Shown piece after piece: positions 11,498-19,325 of a DNA stretch of 64,000 bases (positions are counted from its first letter, which is position 1; every line of letters begins with the position of its first letter). Location: positions 186,001-250,000 of the forward strand of contig NZ_NBXA01000003.1 in assembly GCF_003399625.1 (NCBI RefSeq), written 5' to 3'. The stretch comes from Subtercola boreus (GTDB lineage Bacteria > Actinomycetota > Actinomycetes > Actinomycetales > Microbacteriaceae). A program made the position numbers and the translations under genes. Below the pieces are notes generated by a model, which did not search any database, was not told the DNA's origin, and saw only the letters and a list, made by a program, of their open reading frames with translations.

Positions 11498-11502
11498 GAC
11501 AC
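11491..11502. promoter_or_regulatory. Palindrome GTGTCATGACAC over the antitoxin start
   Basis: A perfect 12-bp palindrome that includes the antitoxin ATG. Type II antitoxins commonly bind such sites to repress their own operon. This assignment is inference from position only. Confidence 0.4.
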
Positions 11503-11651
11503 TCACATTACCCCTGATTTCCACGTGGCAAGCCCCTTCTTGCGTCTCTGATACCCCCTGTCCGCAAACAACGCTATGCGGGTCGCCCCCTGGCACCGAG
11601 ACCCGGGAGTACTACTGAACTTATCTCATTACCTGCATCCTCGGAAACAGG

Positions 11652-11665
11652 GGATAGGGCTATCC
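11652..11665. promoter_or_regulatory. Inverted repeat GGATAG-GG-CTATCC upstream of marR gene
   Basis: Six-base arms separated by GG, 12 nt before the MarR ATG. The right arm overlaps the second copy of a direct repeat ATCCTCGGA (11637-11645 and 11662-11670). It is a candidate MarR autoregulatory operator overlapping the leader. Confidence 0.5.
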
Positions 11666-11676
11666 TCGGAGACACC

Positions 11677-12174
11677 ATGACCGACCCGTCGCCCACCCCC
11701 GATGCCGCGCACTTCGCCGCCTGGGCGGACTTCGTTCTGGCCTACACGAGGATCATGCGGACGGTCGAACGGGCGCTCAAAGCCGAACAGTCGATCAGCT
11801 GGGCGCAGTACGACCTGCTCTACAACCTCGGCACAGCGCCCGGGCACACCCTGAGCGTGACCGCCGTCTCCCGCACACTGCTCTACAGCAGTGGGTCGGC
11901 GAGCAACCTCGTGTCGAGCATGGTCAAGGCCGGCCTGGTCGAGCGCCAGCCGTCGCCGGATGACCGGCGGAGCAACCTCATCCGGCCGACACCGCACGGG
12001 GAGAGCACGTTCACCGCATCGACCCGGCTCGTTCTCGAGGTGGTGCAGCGGGAGTTCGCCGGGCACCTCGCGGATTCCGAGCTCGGGCCGGTGGCAGCGT
12101 TCCTCGCGCGGCTGCGGGCGCAGGATGCGCAGCTGAGGCACCCGCCGTACGATCTGCCGGTCGACCTGGGCTGA
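11677..12174 (+). CDS. MarR-family transcriptional regulator
   Basis: 165-residue winged-helix regulator. The core spans about residues 40-110: the recognition region is LSVTAVSRTLLYSSGSASNLVSSMVKAGLVERQPSPDDRRS, with the wing DDRR. GGAGACACC precedes the ATG. It faces the 3' end of the carotenoid operon. In corynebacteria a MarR protein, CrtR, represses a crt operon in response to isoprenoid intermediates. This gene could play that role, but its location at the tail of the operon rather than its head makes that a guess. Confidence 0.8.
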   Translation: MTDPSPTPDAAHFAAWADFVLAYTRIMRTVERALKAEQSISWAQYDLLYNLGTAPGHTLSVTAVSRTLLYSSGSASNLVSSMVKAGLVERQPSPDDRRSNLIRPTPHGESTFTASTRLVLEVVQREFAGHLADSELGPVAAFLARLRAQDAQLRHPPYDLPVDLG

Positions 12175-12210
12175 TCCCGCTGCCCCCGCTCGGGCACACG
12201 CGAGCCCCGT

Positions 12211-13077
12211 TCAGGCCGTGAGCAGCACGTACCAGATCAGCAGCATCGTCACGAGGAACCCCGTGGCGAAGTTCAGGTAGAGGAACCTCTTCCAGCCGGC
12301 ATTGGCTCTCTCCGCATCCGCGTCGGTGATCGACCAGAACGGCAGCACGCTGAACGCATAGGGCAACGCCAGAAGGGCCGCGAGGGGGCCGGGCCAGCCG
12401 GCGAAGAGCATCAGCACGCCGCCCAGCAGGTAGGCGAAGAAGGCGAATCTCACGGTCTGGCGCCCGCCGATGACGGTGGCGATGGAGGCGATGCCGCCTT
12501 CGCGGTCGGCCACGATGTCCTGCACGGCGCCGAACGCGTGGCTGGCGATGCCCCAGAGGAAGAAGGCTGCGAGGATCGCCCAGAGTCCAGGGCTGAAGAC
12601 CGCGCCCGCCAGCACGAGGCCGTACACGGCCGGGCTCACGAAGTGGGTGCTCGAGGTGAGCGAGTCGAGGAACGGGCGCTCCTTGAACCGGAGCTTCGGC
12701 GCGCTGTAGGCGATCACGGCGAACACGCTGATGGCGAGCACCAGCCATGACAGCGGGGAGCCGACTATGACGAGATATGCCAGGAACGGAATATTCGTCG
12801 CTGCGGCACTGACGAGCGTGATGCGATGCATCGAACGGCTGAGCACGGCACCCTCGACGCCGCCCTTCCGGGGGTTCCTCATGTCGGACTCGTAGTCGAA
12901 CACATCGTTGATGCCGTACATCGCGAGGTTGTACGGCACCAGGAAGTAGAGGGTGCCGAGCACGAACGTGAGGTCGACCTCGCGGGTCGTGAGCAGGTAG
13001 CCGGCCGCGAACGGGAAGGCGGTGTTCACCCACGACAACGGCCTCGACGAAAGGATGACCTGGCCGAGCCTGCTCAT
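12211..13077 (-). CDS. crtEb: Lycopene elongase / UbiA-type prenyltransferase (C50 carotenoid)
   Basis: Membrane prenyltransferase, 288 residues, that adds two C5 (DMAPP) units to lycopene to give acyclic C50 carotenoids. It has the UbiA aspartate motifs NDVFDYESD and DIVADRE and seven to nine membrane segments. The start overlaps the upstream cyclase subunit by 4 nt. This gene distinguishes the locus as C50 rather than C40. It ends 37 nt from the convergent MarR gene. Confidence 0.92.
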   Translation of the reverse strand: MSRLGQVILSSRPLSWVNTAFPFAAGYLLTTREVDLTFVLGTLYFLVPYNLAMYGINDVFDYESDMRNPRKGGVEGAVLSRSMHRITLVSAAATNIPFLAYLVIVGSPLSWLVLAISVFAVIAYSAPKLRFKERPFLDSLTSSTHFVSPAVYGLVLAGAVFSPGLWAILAAFFLWGIASHAFGAVQDIVADREGGIASIATVIGGRQTVRFAFFAYLLGGVLMLFAGWPGPLAALLALPYAFSVLPFWSITDADAERANAGWKRFLYLNFATGFLVTMLLIWYVLLTA

Positions 13078-13406
13078 CGGGTCTCCTGCTCGGCAGCGGG
13101 GGCCGGCAGGGCGGCGCGGGCTGGCAGGAGGTACCAGAGGGCGGGGAGGAGGAGCACAGCGCCGACGACGTAGGCGAAGTCCTCGAGTGGAGCGATGCCG
13201 AGGAACGCACCCGAGATGAGGTCGCGGTTGTAGCCGACCAGACCGATTGCGATCATCACGTTGTCGAACACGGCGCTGACCACGAACAGCACCAGCACGG
13301 TGACGGCGAGAGGAAGCAGCCGGGGGCGTCGCCGCACGAGCAGCGCGACGACGGAGACCGCGAGAGCGATCGCCAGGAAGACGGCGTTGAGGGTCCAATA
13401 GGTCAT
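13074..13406 (-). CDS. crtYf: C50 carotenoid cyclase subunit (CrtYf-type)
   Basis: Small membrane protein, 110 residues with three hydrophobic helices, one half of the heterodimeric C50 cyclase. The motif PLEDFAYVVGAVLLLPALW corresponds to the conserved PxE(E/D) of lycopene cyclase domain proteins. The ATG overlaps the CrtYe stop, and its own stop overlaps crtEb. Subunit naming follows gene order in Corynebacterium. Whether the product ring is epsilon (decaprenoxanthin), gamma (sarcinaxanthin) or beta cannot be read from sequence by eye. Confidence 0.85.
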   Translation of the reverse strand: MTYWTLNAVFLAIALAVSVVALLVRRRPRLLPLAVTVLVLFVVSAVFDNVMIAIGLVGYNRDLISGAFLGIAPLEDFAYVVGAVLLLPALWYLLPARAALPAPAAEQETR

Positions 13407-13753
13407 GAGCGGCGCCCTGGTCGCGCGCCTGCCGCCGCGCGGGTGTGGGCGAGCATCCGGCCGACCGCCTCGAAGAGGTTCATCGTGAGGTAGCAGAGCA
13501 ACGTCAGGAAGAAGACCTCCTCGAGCGGCAGTTCCTTCGCCACCAGGATGCCCGTCATGAACGACGTCTCGCCGCGGAAGAAGATACCCGCCGTGATGCC
13601 CGACACATCCCAGGCCAGGAAGAACAGCACGCCCACGACGAGCACGATCGCGGCGCGCCGGGCGTCCTGCCAGAAGAACAGCCGGAAGCGGCGGTCGAGC
13701 ATCACCATCCCGGTGAGCGCAATGAGCAGCGCCAGCAGGTACAGGATGCCCAT
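13403..13753 (-). CDS. crtYe: C50 carotenoid cyclase subunit (CrtYe-type)
   Basis: 116-residue membrane protein, partner of the next gene in the heterodimeric cyclase. Conserved features are TGMVMLDRRFRLFFW in helix 1 and the LPLEEVFFLTLLCYLTMNLFEA motif, again PxEE-like. The ATG at 13753 is chosen over GTG 13759 because GGGGGAGG sits 5 nt before it. The gene lies 37 nt after crtI and overlaps the crtYf start. Confidence 0.85.
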   Translation of the reverse strand: MGILYLLALLIALTGMVMLDRRFRLFFWQDARRAAIVLVVGVLFFLAWDVSGITAGIFFRGETSFMTGILVAKELPLEEVFFLTLLCYLTMNLFEAVGRMLAHTRAAAGARPGRRS

Positions 13754-13790
13754 CAGCACCTCCCCCGCCGGGCTCCGGCGCGGGCCGGGC

Positions 13791-15824
13791 TCACAGCGGC
13801 TCCGGCAGTGCCGTCGTCGAGATGTCGCCCCGCAACCGCTTGATCACGAGTTCGGCACTGATCAGGCACATCGGAAGTCCTATGCCCGGAATGGTGGATC
13901 CACCGGCGTAGTACAGGCCGGCGACCTTCTTGCTCACGTTCCCTGCCCGGAAGAAGGCGCTCTGGCCCAGCGTGTGGGCGGGCCCGAGGGCCGTGCCGTT
14001 CCACGTGTTCAGGTCGTTCGCGAAGTCGGCGGGGCCAACCGTTCTGCGCACCGTGATGCGTTCGGCGAGGTCGGGGATACCCGCCCATTCGGCAATCTGT
14101 GCGATGGCCTCGTCGGCGATGGCCTCGACCTGCGGGGAGCCTGCACCGTCTTCGCCGCCCGACCCGATGCCCGGATCGGCGGGGATCGGCACCAGCACGA
14201 AGAGGTTCTCCGACCCTTCGGGCGCGACCGACGCATCCGTGGCACTCGGCCGGCAGACGTAGATCGACGCCGGGCTGGGAACGGAGGTCGTGACCGGCCG
14301 GCCCATGCCGACGCTCTTCAGCAGCCCGGCCGCGACACCGCCCTTGCCGAAGATCTTCTCGAAGTCGCTCTTCCACGTCTTGGTGAAGAAGAGCGTGTGG
14401 TGCGCCAGCTCGGGGATCTCGCCGGAGACGCCGAGGTAGATGAGCACGGCGCTCGGTCCGGCCGTCTTCTTGGCCCAGTAGCTCTCGGGATACGTCTGGA
14501 GCTCGGGCAGCAGCATCGTGGTCTCGACGTGCTTGAGGTCGGTGGCGGCGACCACCACATCCGCATCGAGAGTGTGTGCTGCGCCGGTGGCGTCGAGGTA
14601 CTGGATGCCCGAGACCCGCACGGGCGTCACCGGGGGTGTCTCGGCAGGAGTCTCGCCCGTGAGGGCATCCGTGTCACGGGGAGCCGTGGCCTTCGTCGCG
14701 GCGCCTGTCGGCTCCGCCTCGCCCTCCAGCACTCGCCGGAGCTCGTCGCGGTCGATCACGTTGGTGTCGAACTCGTTCGTCGGGTAGTCGTACGGCCCCG
14801 GTGCGGGCGGCTCCGACAAGGCGGCGTCGAGGTCGTCGCCCGACGTCACGATGCGGCTGACCGTCGCCCCGGTGACGATGGTGACGCCCGCCGAGACGGA
14901 GAGCTGCTCGATGCTCTCGATGACGCGGGCGAAGCCGCCCTGCGGGTAGAGCACACCGTCGTCGAGGTCGAGGTGGCTCATGAGGTGGTACATGCTCGGA
15001 GTGGAATACGGCGACGAACCGAGGAAGACAGCGGGGTATCCGAGGATCTGCTGCAGCCGGGGATCGCGCACCGTGCGGCCCGCGAAGCTGTCAAGGGACT
15101 CGAGCAGAAGGCGCACGAGACGCAGCGAACGCTTCAGCACCGGCCCCTTCAGGAGCGGGCGGAAGTCCTCGAATGTCGAATAGAGAAAGTACTCCTTGGC
15201 CAGTTCGTACGTCTCGGCCGCCGAGTCGAGGTACCCGGCCATCCGCACTCCGGATCCCGGTTCGAGCGACTCGAAGAGTTCGAGGTTCTCCTCGCGGCTC
15301 GCAGCGATGTCGACGGGGCGGAACTCGTCCTGGAACAGCACCCGGTAGCCGGGGTCGAGCTTCGAGAGGTCGAGTTCGGAAGCGGCGGATGACCCCATCA
15401 GCTTGTACCAGTGGTCGAAGACCTCGGGCATGAGATACCACGAGGGGCCCGCATCGAACCGGAAGCCGTCCTTCTCCCAGAGCCCGGCGCGACCGCCCAC
15501 GGCGGGCTGCTTCTCGACGACGGTGACGCTGTAGCCCTCGCGGGCGAGGAGACCGGCGGTGGCGAGTCCGCTGATGCCCGCGCCGATCACCACGGCTTTC
15601 TTGCCTGCACCCGGGCGGAGGGCAGCTGCCTCACGCTCGGCCGCGGCGCTCGGGCGGGCGGCGTAGGCATCGAGGATGTAGTCGTCGGGCAGACGCTCGA
15701 TCACGTCGGTCTCCCCGTCGACGATGTCGTCGAAGGAGTTCGCGCGCGGCTCAGACTCGGCCTCGGTGGGCTCGGCGTCAGACTCGGCGCCGGTGGGCTC
15801 GGCGTCATCTCGCTCGGGGGTCAA
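13791..15824 (-). CDS. crtI: Phytoene desaturase with long N-terminal extension
   Basis: FAD-dependent desaturase converting phytoene to lycopene, membrane-associated. The dinucleotide-binding motif VVIGAGISGLATAGLLAREGY begins at about residue 78, and the C-terminal FAD signature GLYYAGGSTIPGIGLPMCLIS is intact. At 677 residues it is over 100 longer than usual CrtI. The N-terminus is a 75-residue acidic Pro/Glu/Thr-rich extension containing two copies of an EPTxAES unit. A second low-complexity insertion rich in Thr/Pro/Ala lies around residues 345-405. The start codon overlaps the crtB stop as ATGA. No frameshift is seen. Confidence 0.93.
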   Translation of the reverse strand: MTPERDDAEPTGAESDAEPTEAESEPRANSFDDIVDGETDVIERLPDDYILDAYAARPSAAAEREAAALRPGAGKKAVVIGAGISGLATAGLLAREGYSVTVVEKQPAVGGRAGLWEKDGFRFDAGPSWYLMPEVFDHWYKLMGSSAASELDLSKLDPGYRVLFQDEFRPVDIAASREENLELFESLEPGSGVRMAGYLDSAAETYELAKEYFLYSTFEDFRPLLKGPVLKRSLRLVRLLLESLDSFAGRTVRDPRLQQILGYPAVFLGSSPYSTPSMYHLMSHLDLDDGVLYPQGGFARVIESIEQLSVSAGVTIVTGATVSRIVTSGDDLDAALSEPPAPGPYDYPTNEFDTNVIDRDELRRVLEGEAEPTGAATKATAPRDTDALTGETPAETPPVTPVRVSGIQYLDATGAAHTLDADVVVAATDLKHVETTMLLPELQTYPESYWAKKTAGPSAVLIYLGVSGEIPELAHHTLFFTKTWKSDFEKIFGKGGVAAGLLKSVGMGRPVTTSVPSPASIYVCRPSATDASVAPEGSENLFVLVPIPADPGIGSGGEDGAGSPQVEAIADEAIAQIAEWAGIPDLAERITVRRTVGPADFANDLNTWNGTALGPAHTLGQSAFFRAGNVSKKVAGLYYAGGSTIPGIGLPMCLISAELVIKRLRGDISTTALPEPL

Positions 15825-16759
15825 CGGTTCTCCTTGGCAGGGTTTGATCTGCTGATGGCGGTGGGCAGTGACTCGCGCGGCAGCCGGCCGGCGGCAGCGG
15901 AGGCGGCGATCCGGAGCTTCACCGGATTCGGCACACGGATGCGCGTCTCGGCCAGTACGGCAGCCGGAGTATCCCGGAGCCGCCTGGTCAGTTCGCCGAA
16001 CAGACCCTGGGCGAGCGCAACCGCCCGCCGCGATGACGAGGGAAGCAGGGGGAGGCTCGCGCGCGCAATGCGGAGGTCGTTGTCGATGTCGTCGAGGATG
16101 TCGCTCTTCGCGGTCTCCCCGAAAGTCGACACGTTCACCCCGGGGAAGTAGCTTCGCCCGAGCCCCGCGAAATCAGCGGAGAGATCGCGCAGGAAGTTGA
16201 TCTTCTGGAAGGCTGCGCCGAGGTGCCTGGCCCCGTCGACGAGAGTGCTTCGACGGTCCTCCGAAACCGTATGCCCCTCGAGGAATGCGCAGAGGCACAT
16301 CAGCCCGACCACCTCAGCCGATCCGTAGACATACTCCTCGAACGACTCGGGGGTGTGTTCGGACTCGGTGAGGTCAGCGCGCATGGACGCATAGAACGGA
16401 ACGACCAGCTCGGGGCCGAAGGAGACCTCCCGCGCCGTGAGGGCGAATGCGTGCACGATCAGGTTGGTGCTGTACCCGACGGTCATCGCGTCGAGCGTCT
16501 CCTGCTCCAGCGTGTCGAGCAGGCGCGCGATCTCGGGCGCTCCGAGCGACGCCGAGGCCGCCACGCCGTCGACGACCTCGTCGGCGAGCCGCACCAGAGC
16601 GTAGATGTTGTCGACGTGGCGCCGAACGGGCGGAGACAACAGTCGCGACGCCAGCCCGAAGGAGGTGGAATACCGGTGGATGACGATCCCCGCCGTCTCG
16701 ACGGCGACCCTGTCGTAGAGCGACCGTGCCCTCGCGAGGTCGGTCGTCTGCCCGCTCAC
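15821..16759 (-). CDS. crtB: Phytoene synthase
   Basis: Condenses two GGPP to phytoene; 312 residues. Trans-isoprenyl synthase motifs are visible: DEVVD for the first Asp-rich site and INFLRDLSADFAGLGRSYFP for the second. The GTG at 16759 (VSGQTTDLARA) overlaps the crtE stop by 4 nt. The longer in-frame upstream start would run into crtE and encodes Arg-rich antisense-like sequence, so I rejected it. Part of the coupled crtE-B-I unit. Confidence 0.93.
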   Translation of the reverse strand: MSGQTTDLARARSLYDRVAVETAGIVIHRYSTSFGLASRLLSPPVRRHVDNIYALVRLADEVVDGVAASASLGAPEIARLLDTLEQETLDAMTVGYSTNLIVHAFALTAREVSFGPELVVPFYASMRADLTESEHTPESFEEYVYGSAEVVGLMCLCAFLEGHTVSEDRRSTLVDGARHLGAAFQKINFLRDLSADFAGLGRSYFPGVNVSTFGETAKSDILDDIDNDLRIARASLPLLPSSSRRAVALAQGLFGELTRRLRDTPAAVLAETRIRVPNPVKLRIAASAAAGRLPRESLPTAISRSNPAKENR

Positions 16760-17844
16760 CGCACCCGCCGGAGCACGGAGTCGATGACGGGCTGGAACTC
16801 CGCGCGGGTCGCGTCGGGGAGAGCATCCGACGCCAGCTCCTCGATGGCACGGTCGGCGAACTCGCGCGCCAGATCCTCTGCGTACTTGCGGGCGCCGCAG
16901 GCCTCGAGCGACCGCCGCACCACACCGGCCTGTTCGCGGGTGAGATCGGGGAGACCGAGCCACTGCGAGATCTCGAGCCACTCCGGGCAGCCCGACGCGT
17001 AGGCGATGAGCACGGTGCGCTTGCCCTCCCGCAGGTCGCCGATGGTGGTCTTCCCGGTGGCGGCCTCGTCGCCGAAGACGCCCAGCACGTCATCCACGAT
17101 CTGGTAGGCGATGCCGATGTTCCGGCCGAAGGAGGCGAGTGCACGCACGGCCTCGTCGCTCGCGCCGGCCAGAACGGCACCGGCCTCGCAGGGGCTCTCG
17201 AACGAGTAGACGGCGGTCTTCAGGCGCTCCATGTCGACGACCTCGTCGACCGTCGGCATCGACTTGAGCTGTGAGAAATCTACGTCGAAGAGCTCGCCGG
17301 CGGCCGAGGCGAACAGGGCCTCGTCGAAGATGTCGTGGAGGCGGCGGCGCATCTCGTCTCCGACACCGGCCTTGTCGATCATCCGGAACGCGTTCGAGAG
17401 CGCCAGGTCGCCGGCGATCACGGCGACAGAGAGTCCGCGGTGTTCTGCTGCCGGGATCGGGATGCCCGCGGTCTGCGCGAAATCGCGGTAGACCCCGGAG
17501 ACGTTCACTCCGCCCCGCCGGATGAAGTCCCGGTCGATCACGTCGTCGTGCACGATGAGGGCTGTGTGCAGGAGCTCGAACGCCGCCCCGATGTGGGCTG
17601 CGGCTTCGATGTCGGTGCCGCCGAGGGACTCGTAGGCGCCCATGACCATGCCCGGTCGGAAACGCTTGCCACCCGAGGTGTTGCGCTCCAGGGTCTGCCA
17701 CAGCGTGACGTATCGAGGCCCGATCGCCGCCGCGCGGTTCTTGGCTAGGCTGAAGAAGCGGTCAAGCACATCGTCGACATTCTTCTGTCGCCGCGAGCTT
17801 GCCACTACGAGATCCTGTGGGTCCACCTTTTGAGCGTAACCCAC
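16756..17844 (-). CDS. crtE: Geranylgeranyl diphosphate synthase
   Basis: Polyprenyl synthetase making GGPP for the carotenoid pathway, up to 362 residues. The first Asp-rich motif is VHDDVIDRD and the second is YQIVDDVLGVFGDE, with GGKRFRP before the first. GTG starts are possible at 17844 and 17826. It heads the operon crtE-B-I-Ye-Yf-Eb. Only 18 nt separate it from divergent idi, so promoters of both must overlap the opposite coding regions. Confidence 0.92.
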   Translation of the reverse strand: MGYAQKVDPQDLVVASSRRQKNVDDVLDRFFSLAKNRAAAIGPRYVTLWQTLERNTSGGKRFRPGMVMGAYESLGGTDIEAAAHIGAAFELLHTALIVHDDVIDRDFIRRGGVNVSGVYRDFAQTAGIPIPAAEHRGLSVAVIAGDLALSNAFRMIDKAGVGDEMRRRLHDIFDEALFASAAGELFDVDFSQLKSMPTVDEVVDMERLKTAVYSFESPCEAGAVLAGASDEAVRALASFGRNIGIAYQIVDDVLGVFGDEAATGKTTIGDLREGKRTVLIAYASGCPEWLEISQWLGLPDLTREQAGVVRRSLEACGARKYAEDLAREFADRAIEELASDALPDATRAEFQPVIDSVLRRVR

Positions 17845-17862
17845 CGAGCGAGAGAGGGCGTT

Positions 17863-18447
17863 ATGGCTGCCTCCGATGAGCAGGTCGTGCTACTGTCCGA
17901 TGCCGGAAATCCGATCGGTGTCGCCGACAAGGCCACGGTGCACACCCTCTCGACACCGTTGCACCTTGCCTTCTCGTGCCACGTCTTCGATCGGGCGGGG
18001 CGGATCCTCGTCACCCGCCGGGCACTGTCGAAGCGCACGTGGCCGGGCGTCTGGACGAATTCGTTCTGCGGGCATCCGGCGCCGGGCGAGAGCTTCGAGG
18101 ATGCGCTGGTGCGGCGGGCGAGCGACGAGCTCGGGATCGGGAGCAGCGGCGCGGGTGACGCTGGCCTCGCTTCGGTCGAGGTCGTGCTTCCCGACTTTCG
18201 CTACCGGGCGGTGGACGCCACCGGAATCGTCGAGAACGAGATCTGCCCCGTCTACACGGCGGTCTTCACGCCCCCGTCGGCGGCTTCGGATGCCCTCCAG
18301 CCCAATCCCGACGAGGTCGCCGAATGGCAGTGGTCCGAGCCTGCTGCTCTGCTGGCCGCGATCGAGGCGACTCCGTGGGCATTCAGCCCCTGGCTGACCC
18401 TGCAGCTGCCCGCGCTGATGGCGGCCCGCGCCGCCCTCGCGGCCTGA
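17863..18447 (+). CDS. idi: Isopentenyl-diphosphate delta-isomerase, type 1
   Basis: Nudix-fold isomerase interconverting IPP and DMAPP, 194 residues. Catalytic Cys is in TNSFCGHP and the Glu region in ENEICPVY; the Nudix box follows as GESFEDALVRRASDELGI. GAGAGAGG precedes the ATG. It supplies both the GGPP synthase and CrtEb, which needs DMAPP, so divergent placement beside crtE makes metabolic sense. The stop codon lies in a 16-nt tandem repeat. Confidence 0.95.
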   Translation: MAASDEQVVLLSDAGNPIGVADKATVHTLSTPLHLAFSCHVFDRAGRILVTRRALSKRTWPGVWTNSFCGHPAPGESFEDALVRRASDELGIGSSGAGDAGLASVEVVLPDFRYRAVDATGIVENEICPVYTAVFTPPSAASDALQPNPDEVAEWQWSEPAALLAAIEATPWAFSPWLTLQLPALMAARAALAA

Positions 18448-18492
18448 CCCACTCCCGGCCTGACCCACTCCCTGCGTGACCCACTCCTCGGA
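18445..18492. repeat. Three tandem 16-nt repeats (TGACCCACTCC core)
   Basis: TGACCCACTCC recurs at 18445, 18461 and 18477, exactly 16 nt apart, and the first copy contains the idi stop codon. There is no obvious stem-loop. The units diverge in their last five bases. Confidence 0.8.
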
Positions 18493-18508
18493 GGAACAGG
18501 GGCGGGGG

Positions 18509-19219
18509 TCAGAAGTCGAGGCGGAAACCCCCGGGCACGGGGACGAACCGCACGTCGGCGAGGCTGTCGACCACGAGGTCGGCGTCGAGTTCTGCTGCCG
18601 AGTGCGTTCCGGCGACGCCGACGGTGGTGCATCCGGCAGCACGTCCTGCAGCCAGCCCGGCCGGTGCATCCTCGAACACGAGACAGTCGCGCGGATCCAC
18701 GCCCAGCCGGCGCGCACCCTCCAGGAACGGCTCGGGGAACGGCTTGCCCCGAGGCGTGTCGTCGATCGTGACCACCGTGGCGGGGGCAGGGATGCCTGCC
18801 GCCCCGATGCGCGCCCGGGCGAGTTCGCGCGTGCACGAGGTGACGATCGCGCGGCGCTCCTCCGGCAGGCTGCCGAGCAGCTCGGCGGCGCCCCTGAGAG
18901 GCGTGATGCCGTCGAGGTCCACGAGTTCGAGGTGGAGGATGCGCGCGAACGCCTCGGTGACGAGTTCGGGGGCGATGACGGCACTCACGAGTCCGATCGC
19001 CGGCTTGCCGTGCATCCCCTCCCGGAACGCGGGGTCGAGGCCCCACTCCTCACCCCAGGTCGTCCACGAACGGTCGACGGCCGGCGTCGAGTCGATGAGC
19101 GTGCCATCCATGTCGAAGAGGGCCGCCGTGAACACGCGGTCGCGGATGCCCGGGGCCGCCGCTCGCGGGTTCTCTTCGTCGTTCGGGCGTGAGCGGGGTT
19201 CCGGGTGCTGCTGGGTCAT
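18509..19219 (-). CDS. HAD-IA sugar-phosphatase-like hydrolase
   Basis: 236-residue HAD phosphatase of the DOG/beta-phosphoglucomutase-like group. Motif I is FDMDGTLIDS at about residues 35-44, motif II is VTSCT, motif III Lys is in TPRGKPFPEPFLEGA, and motif IV is VFEDAPAGLAAGRAAG. The cap between I and II is the small helical C1 type. Likely substrates are hexitol, hexose or glycerol phosphates; none is provable here. AAGGAGAACG precedes the ATG. Confidence 0.85.
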   Translation of the reverse strand: MTQQHPEPRSRPNDEENPRAAAPGIRDRVFTAALFDMDGTLIDSTPAVDRSWTTWGEEWGLDPAFREGMHGKPAIGLVSAVIAPELVTEAFARILHLELVDLDGITPLRGAAELLGSLPEERRAIVTSCTRELARARIGAAGIPAPATVVTIDDTPRGKPFPEPFLEGARRLGVDPRDCLVFEDAPAGLAAGRAAGCTTVGVAGTHSAAELDADLVVDSLADVRFVPVPGGFRLDF

Positions 19220-19325
19220 CGTTCTCCTTACGTTTCCAGCGTATCGGCCCGGCCGCGGCGGCCCCGCCGGGATCGGCCCCTCCAGCAGTGCGGGGCCGGT
19301 TGGGAACCCGCGGCGAGGGCGCGCC

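Noticed and set aside
13548-15392. 614-codon plus-strand frame over crtI and crtY genes
   Set aside because: Antisense to the well-supported carotenoid operon and without recognisable domains.
15821-16981. 386-codon version of crtB with a longer N-terminus
   Set aside because: The extra 74 residues are Arg/Pro-rich, lie inside crtE, and the GTGA overlap gives the expected start.
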